DNA from: Staphylococcus ureilyticus
Lineage (GTDB): Bacteria; Bacillota; Bacilli; Staphylococcales; Staphylococcaceae
Reading direction: 5' to 3'
Assembly (NCBI RefSeq): GCF_002902235.1
Contig: NZ_PPRL01000152.1
Span: 3,022-52,890 of the forward strand
DNA: 49,869 nt
In this document: one piece after another, positions 48,225 through 49,869 of the stretch
How positions within the stretch are numbered: the first letter of the stretch is position 1
Layout: every line of letters begins with the position of its first letter
Program-made: the position numbers and the translations under genes
Notes under the pieces: generated by a model
Database searches by the model: none
The model's input: the letters and a program-made list of their open reading frames with translations, nothing else
Told to the model about the DNA's origin: nothing

Positions 48225-48758
48225 ATGAAATCAACAAAGAAAATTACGACATTAATTATAAGTATAGTTGTACTAGGTGTACTAGCATTTCAGTTTATTA
48301 ATGGTACTGGTCCTTTTTCATCCAATGATTCCAATAACAATCATGCTGGACCAAAACAAACTGAGAAAGTACATGTAGCGCGTGTGGTTGATGGAGACAC
48401 ACTAGTAGCAAACAATAGTCAGCATGAACAAATTAAAGTAAGGTTGATAGGTGTAGACACGCCAGAGACTGTTAAACCAAATACACCTGTACAACCATAT
48501 GGTAAGGAAGCATCTGATTTTTCAAAAGAACATTTAACCGATAAAGATGTCTTTTTAGAATATGATAAAGAAAAAGAAGATCGCTATGGGCGCACATTAG
48601 CATATGTATGGTTGGATAAAGAAACCATGTTCAATGAACTGTTAGTGAAAAAAGGATTGGCAAGAGAAAAATATTTTTCACCAAATGGAAAATATAGAGA
48701 TTTATTCGAAAAAGCAGAACAGATTGCTAAAAGCAATAAAGTAAATATTTGGAGTTAA
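48225..48758 (+). CDS. nuc: Thermonuclease, membrane-anchored Nuc2 type
   Basis: Staphylococcal nuclease (SNase) fold, 177 residues. An N-terminal signal-anchor (TTLIISIVVLGVLAFQF) is followed by a Ser/Asn-rich spacer and the catalytic domain: VVDGDT, VRLIGVDTPET (Arg, Asp, Thr, Glu of the calcium/phosphate site), DRYGRTLAYVW (second catalytic Arg) and AREKYFSPNGKYRDLF. No predicted cleavage site is obvious, so it probably stays on the outer membrane face like S. aureus Nuc2 rather than being secreted like Nuc1. ATG 48225 has AAGTGGGTG upstream. Confidence 0.93.
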   Translation: MKSTKKITTLIISIVVLGVLAFQFINGTGPFSSNDSNNNHAGPKQTEKVHVARVVDGDTLVANNSQHEQIKVRLIGVDTPETVKPNTPVQPYGKEASDFSKEHLTDKDVFLEYDKEKEDRYGRTLAYVWLDKETMFNELLVKKGLAREKYFSPNGKYRDLFEKAEQIAKSNKVNIWS

Positions 48759-48811
48759 AAATTTCAAATGGCTTAAACGCAAATGAGGCTGGTACATAAA
48801 TAACCATACTC

Positions 48812-48850
48812 AAAAAAGAGAGCTACCCTAATGGATTAGCTCTCTTTTAT
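48812..48850. terminator. Bidirectional terminator between nuc and the NERD gene
   Basis: 12-bp perfect stem AAAAGAGAGCTA (48814-48825) with TAGCTCTCTTTT (48837-48848), A-rich on one side and T-rich on the other. Confidence 0.88.
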
Positions 48851-48907
48851 ATTTAAATCTTTATGATTTTAACCGTGCTTGTTTGTCTGTGTTCAACATT
48901 ACTTAAT

Positions 48908-48994
48908 TTAAGTTTGTATTCTTTCATTTAAATCACTTTCAGATATGTCGTCACGTAACAAAATTTCTATTGCAGCTTTTTAAATACCTTTTAA
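48908..48994 (-). pseudogene. In-frame C-terminal remnant of the NERD gene
   Basis: Downstream of the NERD stop (48995-48997) the same minus-strand frame continues: four codons (L-K-G-I), a second TAA (48980-48982), then 23 open codons beginning K-A-A-I-E-I-L-L-R-D-D and ending at TAA 48908-48910. The stretch has neighbour-like codon use and an amphipathic helical pattern, like the tail of a protein. It suggests that the gene once ended about 30 residues later. Comparison with relatives is needed to prove it. Confidence 0.4.
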
Positions 48995-49867
48995 TTAGTG
49001 AAAATGTGCAAGCAATTCATTGTATTGTGCCTCAGTTAATGATTCTTGAGCATTTACAATCGTCTCACCAATGACTTCTTTTAGTGAAGATTTGGATGAA
49101 ACTGTTTCTACAAAATCTTGTCTTTCTGTAGGTCCATCAATTAAATTGACGCTGCCATCTGTAAAATAAACTAAACCAATATTTTGAATTCTATGGTTTA
49201 ATTGGTCTGCAATTCTATCTTCCAATGCTTTGGCATTTTTTGAAGACTGTTCATATGGATCATAGTTATAAAAGTCATAAATAATAGAATTATTTCTAAT
49301 TCTTTCTACAAATGTGTATGTTGTTGGTCGTGTTGATTGAAATTGACTGTGGAATTGGTTTGCAATATAACGTCCAACCGTTTGATTTACTGTATCGCTT
49401 CCATTATTTTGTGTGTCATTTGTTGGGTCAACCGTGAAATGATAAAATGTTTTTTGCTTCCAGTTTTTCACGTTGATATTAAATAATCCTTTTTCAGTAA
49501 TGACGATGTAATCGAAAGCTCTAGCATATTCAAACAAAGGATGTTTCACTGCTAAATTTCCAGTTGTAATAATATCAAAAAATGAAATTGAACCTTGACT
49601 TCGATATTGATTTAATATGTCGTTTAAATCCTGTTTTGCTTTTCTTAATCCATGATGATGTGTATCATTATTTACATCTTTTTCAAACATTTGATTTTTT
49701 AAATATGTGTTTTCACGCGTGATGATACTAATTTTATTTATTAACTGATCTTTTGCGTATGATTCAGTCTCAAGCTTATGATTCATCACTCTTCTTTCAA
49801 TAATAATAACTAATAATAGTATTACAATAATTATTGCTAAAATAATCGGGAAAAACATTGGTATCAT
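48995..49867 (-). CDS. NERD-domain protein with N-terminal membrane anchor
   Basis: 290 residues. A strong N-terminal membrane helix (FFPIILAIIIVILLLVIIIE) is followed by a short coiled coil (about 30-75) and a nuclease-related NERD domain (about 80-190: FEYARAFDYIVITEKGLFNINVKNWKQKTFYHF). The INVKNW element corresponds to the E/N-x-K motif of restriction-endonuclease-like folds; Glu is replaced by Asn here, so catalytic activity is doubtful. The ATG (49867) lies 2 bp from the window end, so the ribosome site is not visible and an upstream start cannot be excluded. The 3' end appears shortened (see 48908-48994). Confidence 0.82.
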   Translation of the reverse strand: MIPMFFPIILAIIIVILLLVIIIERRVMNHKLETESYAKDQLINKISIITRENTYLKNQMFEKDVNNDTHHHGLRKAKQDLNDILNQYRSQGSISFFDIITTGNLAVKHPLFEYARAFDYIVITEKGLFNINVKNWKQKTFYHFTVDPTNDTQNNGSDTVNQTVGRYIANQFHSQFQSTRPTTYTFVERIRNNSIIYDFYNYDPYEQSSKNAKALEDRIADQLNHRIQNIGLVYFTDGSVNLIDGPTERQDFVETVSSKSSLKEVIGETIVNAQESLTEAQYNELLAHFH

Positions 49868-49869
49868 CC

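Noticed and set aside
48852-48926. 24-codon minus-strand ORF beginning MKEYKLKLSNVEH
   Set aside because: It has no ribosome binding site, is very short, and overlaps out of frame with the NERD remnant; chance is the simplest explanation.

Overview
The window is chromosomal DNA of a Firmicute, almost certainly Staphylococcus. Supporting signs are the low-GC codon use, frequent TTG/GTG starts behind strong AGGAGG sites, staphylococcal-type orthologues throughout (RNase J2, FtsK, short Hfq, GlnR, membrane-anchored thermonuclease), a Gram-positive SOS box at recA and the typical pnp-to-nuc gene order. Several proteins (PNPase, CinA, Hfq, FtsK N-terminus) differ clearly from the S. aureus versions as I remember them. 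I therefore infer a coagulase-negative species but cannot name it.

Layout. 1-4038: RNA decay (3' part of pnp, rnjB). 4316-12840: ftsK and the ymf-pgsA cluster (GntR regulator, inactive/active M16 peptidase pair, SDR, DUF3388 protein, short RodZ-like protein, PgsA). 13067-18914: cinA, SOS-controlled recA, rny, a small minus-strand gene and ymdB. 19025-21652: 2-oxoacid:acceptor oxidoreductase korAB. 21797-24635: an accessory-looking block with two tandem poly-gamma-glutamate-hydrolase-family genes, then an Rrf2 regulator and a CPWC flavin reductase that share a predicted operator. 24719-27823: thiamine-binding MTH1187 protein, miaB, ricA, thiW. 28238-32857: mutSL. 32868-39028: glycerol locus glpP, an MccF/LD-carboxypeptidase-like gene, glpF, glpK, glpD. 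39307-41434: lipase-like hydrolase, miaA, hfq. 41535-46555: gpx (minus), hflX, ynbB, glnRA. 46866-49867: small proteins, a GNAT, nuc and a NERD-domain protein.

Regulation is unusually readable. recA has an SOS box just upstream of its promoter, and glnRA has a perfect GlnR box. The glpF promoter overlaps a perfect CcpA cre site. The glpF and glpD transcripts are predicted to begin with the same 11 bases and both carry a terminator hairpin in the leader, as expected for GlpP antitermination. The rrf2 gene and the reductase next to it each carry an inverted repeat with the same arms and a 7-nt spacer.

No tRNA, rRNA, CRISPR array, insertion sequence or prophage was seen. Most of the window is conserved housekeeping sequence. 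The parts most worth a second look are the Rrf2/reductase operators, the tandem hydrolases, the shared glp leader motif, the MccF-like gene inside the glp locus, and the apparently eroded 3' end of the NERD gene.
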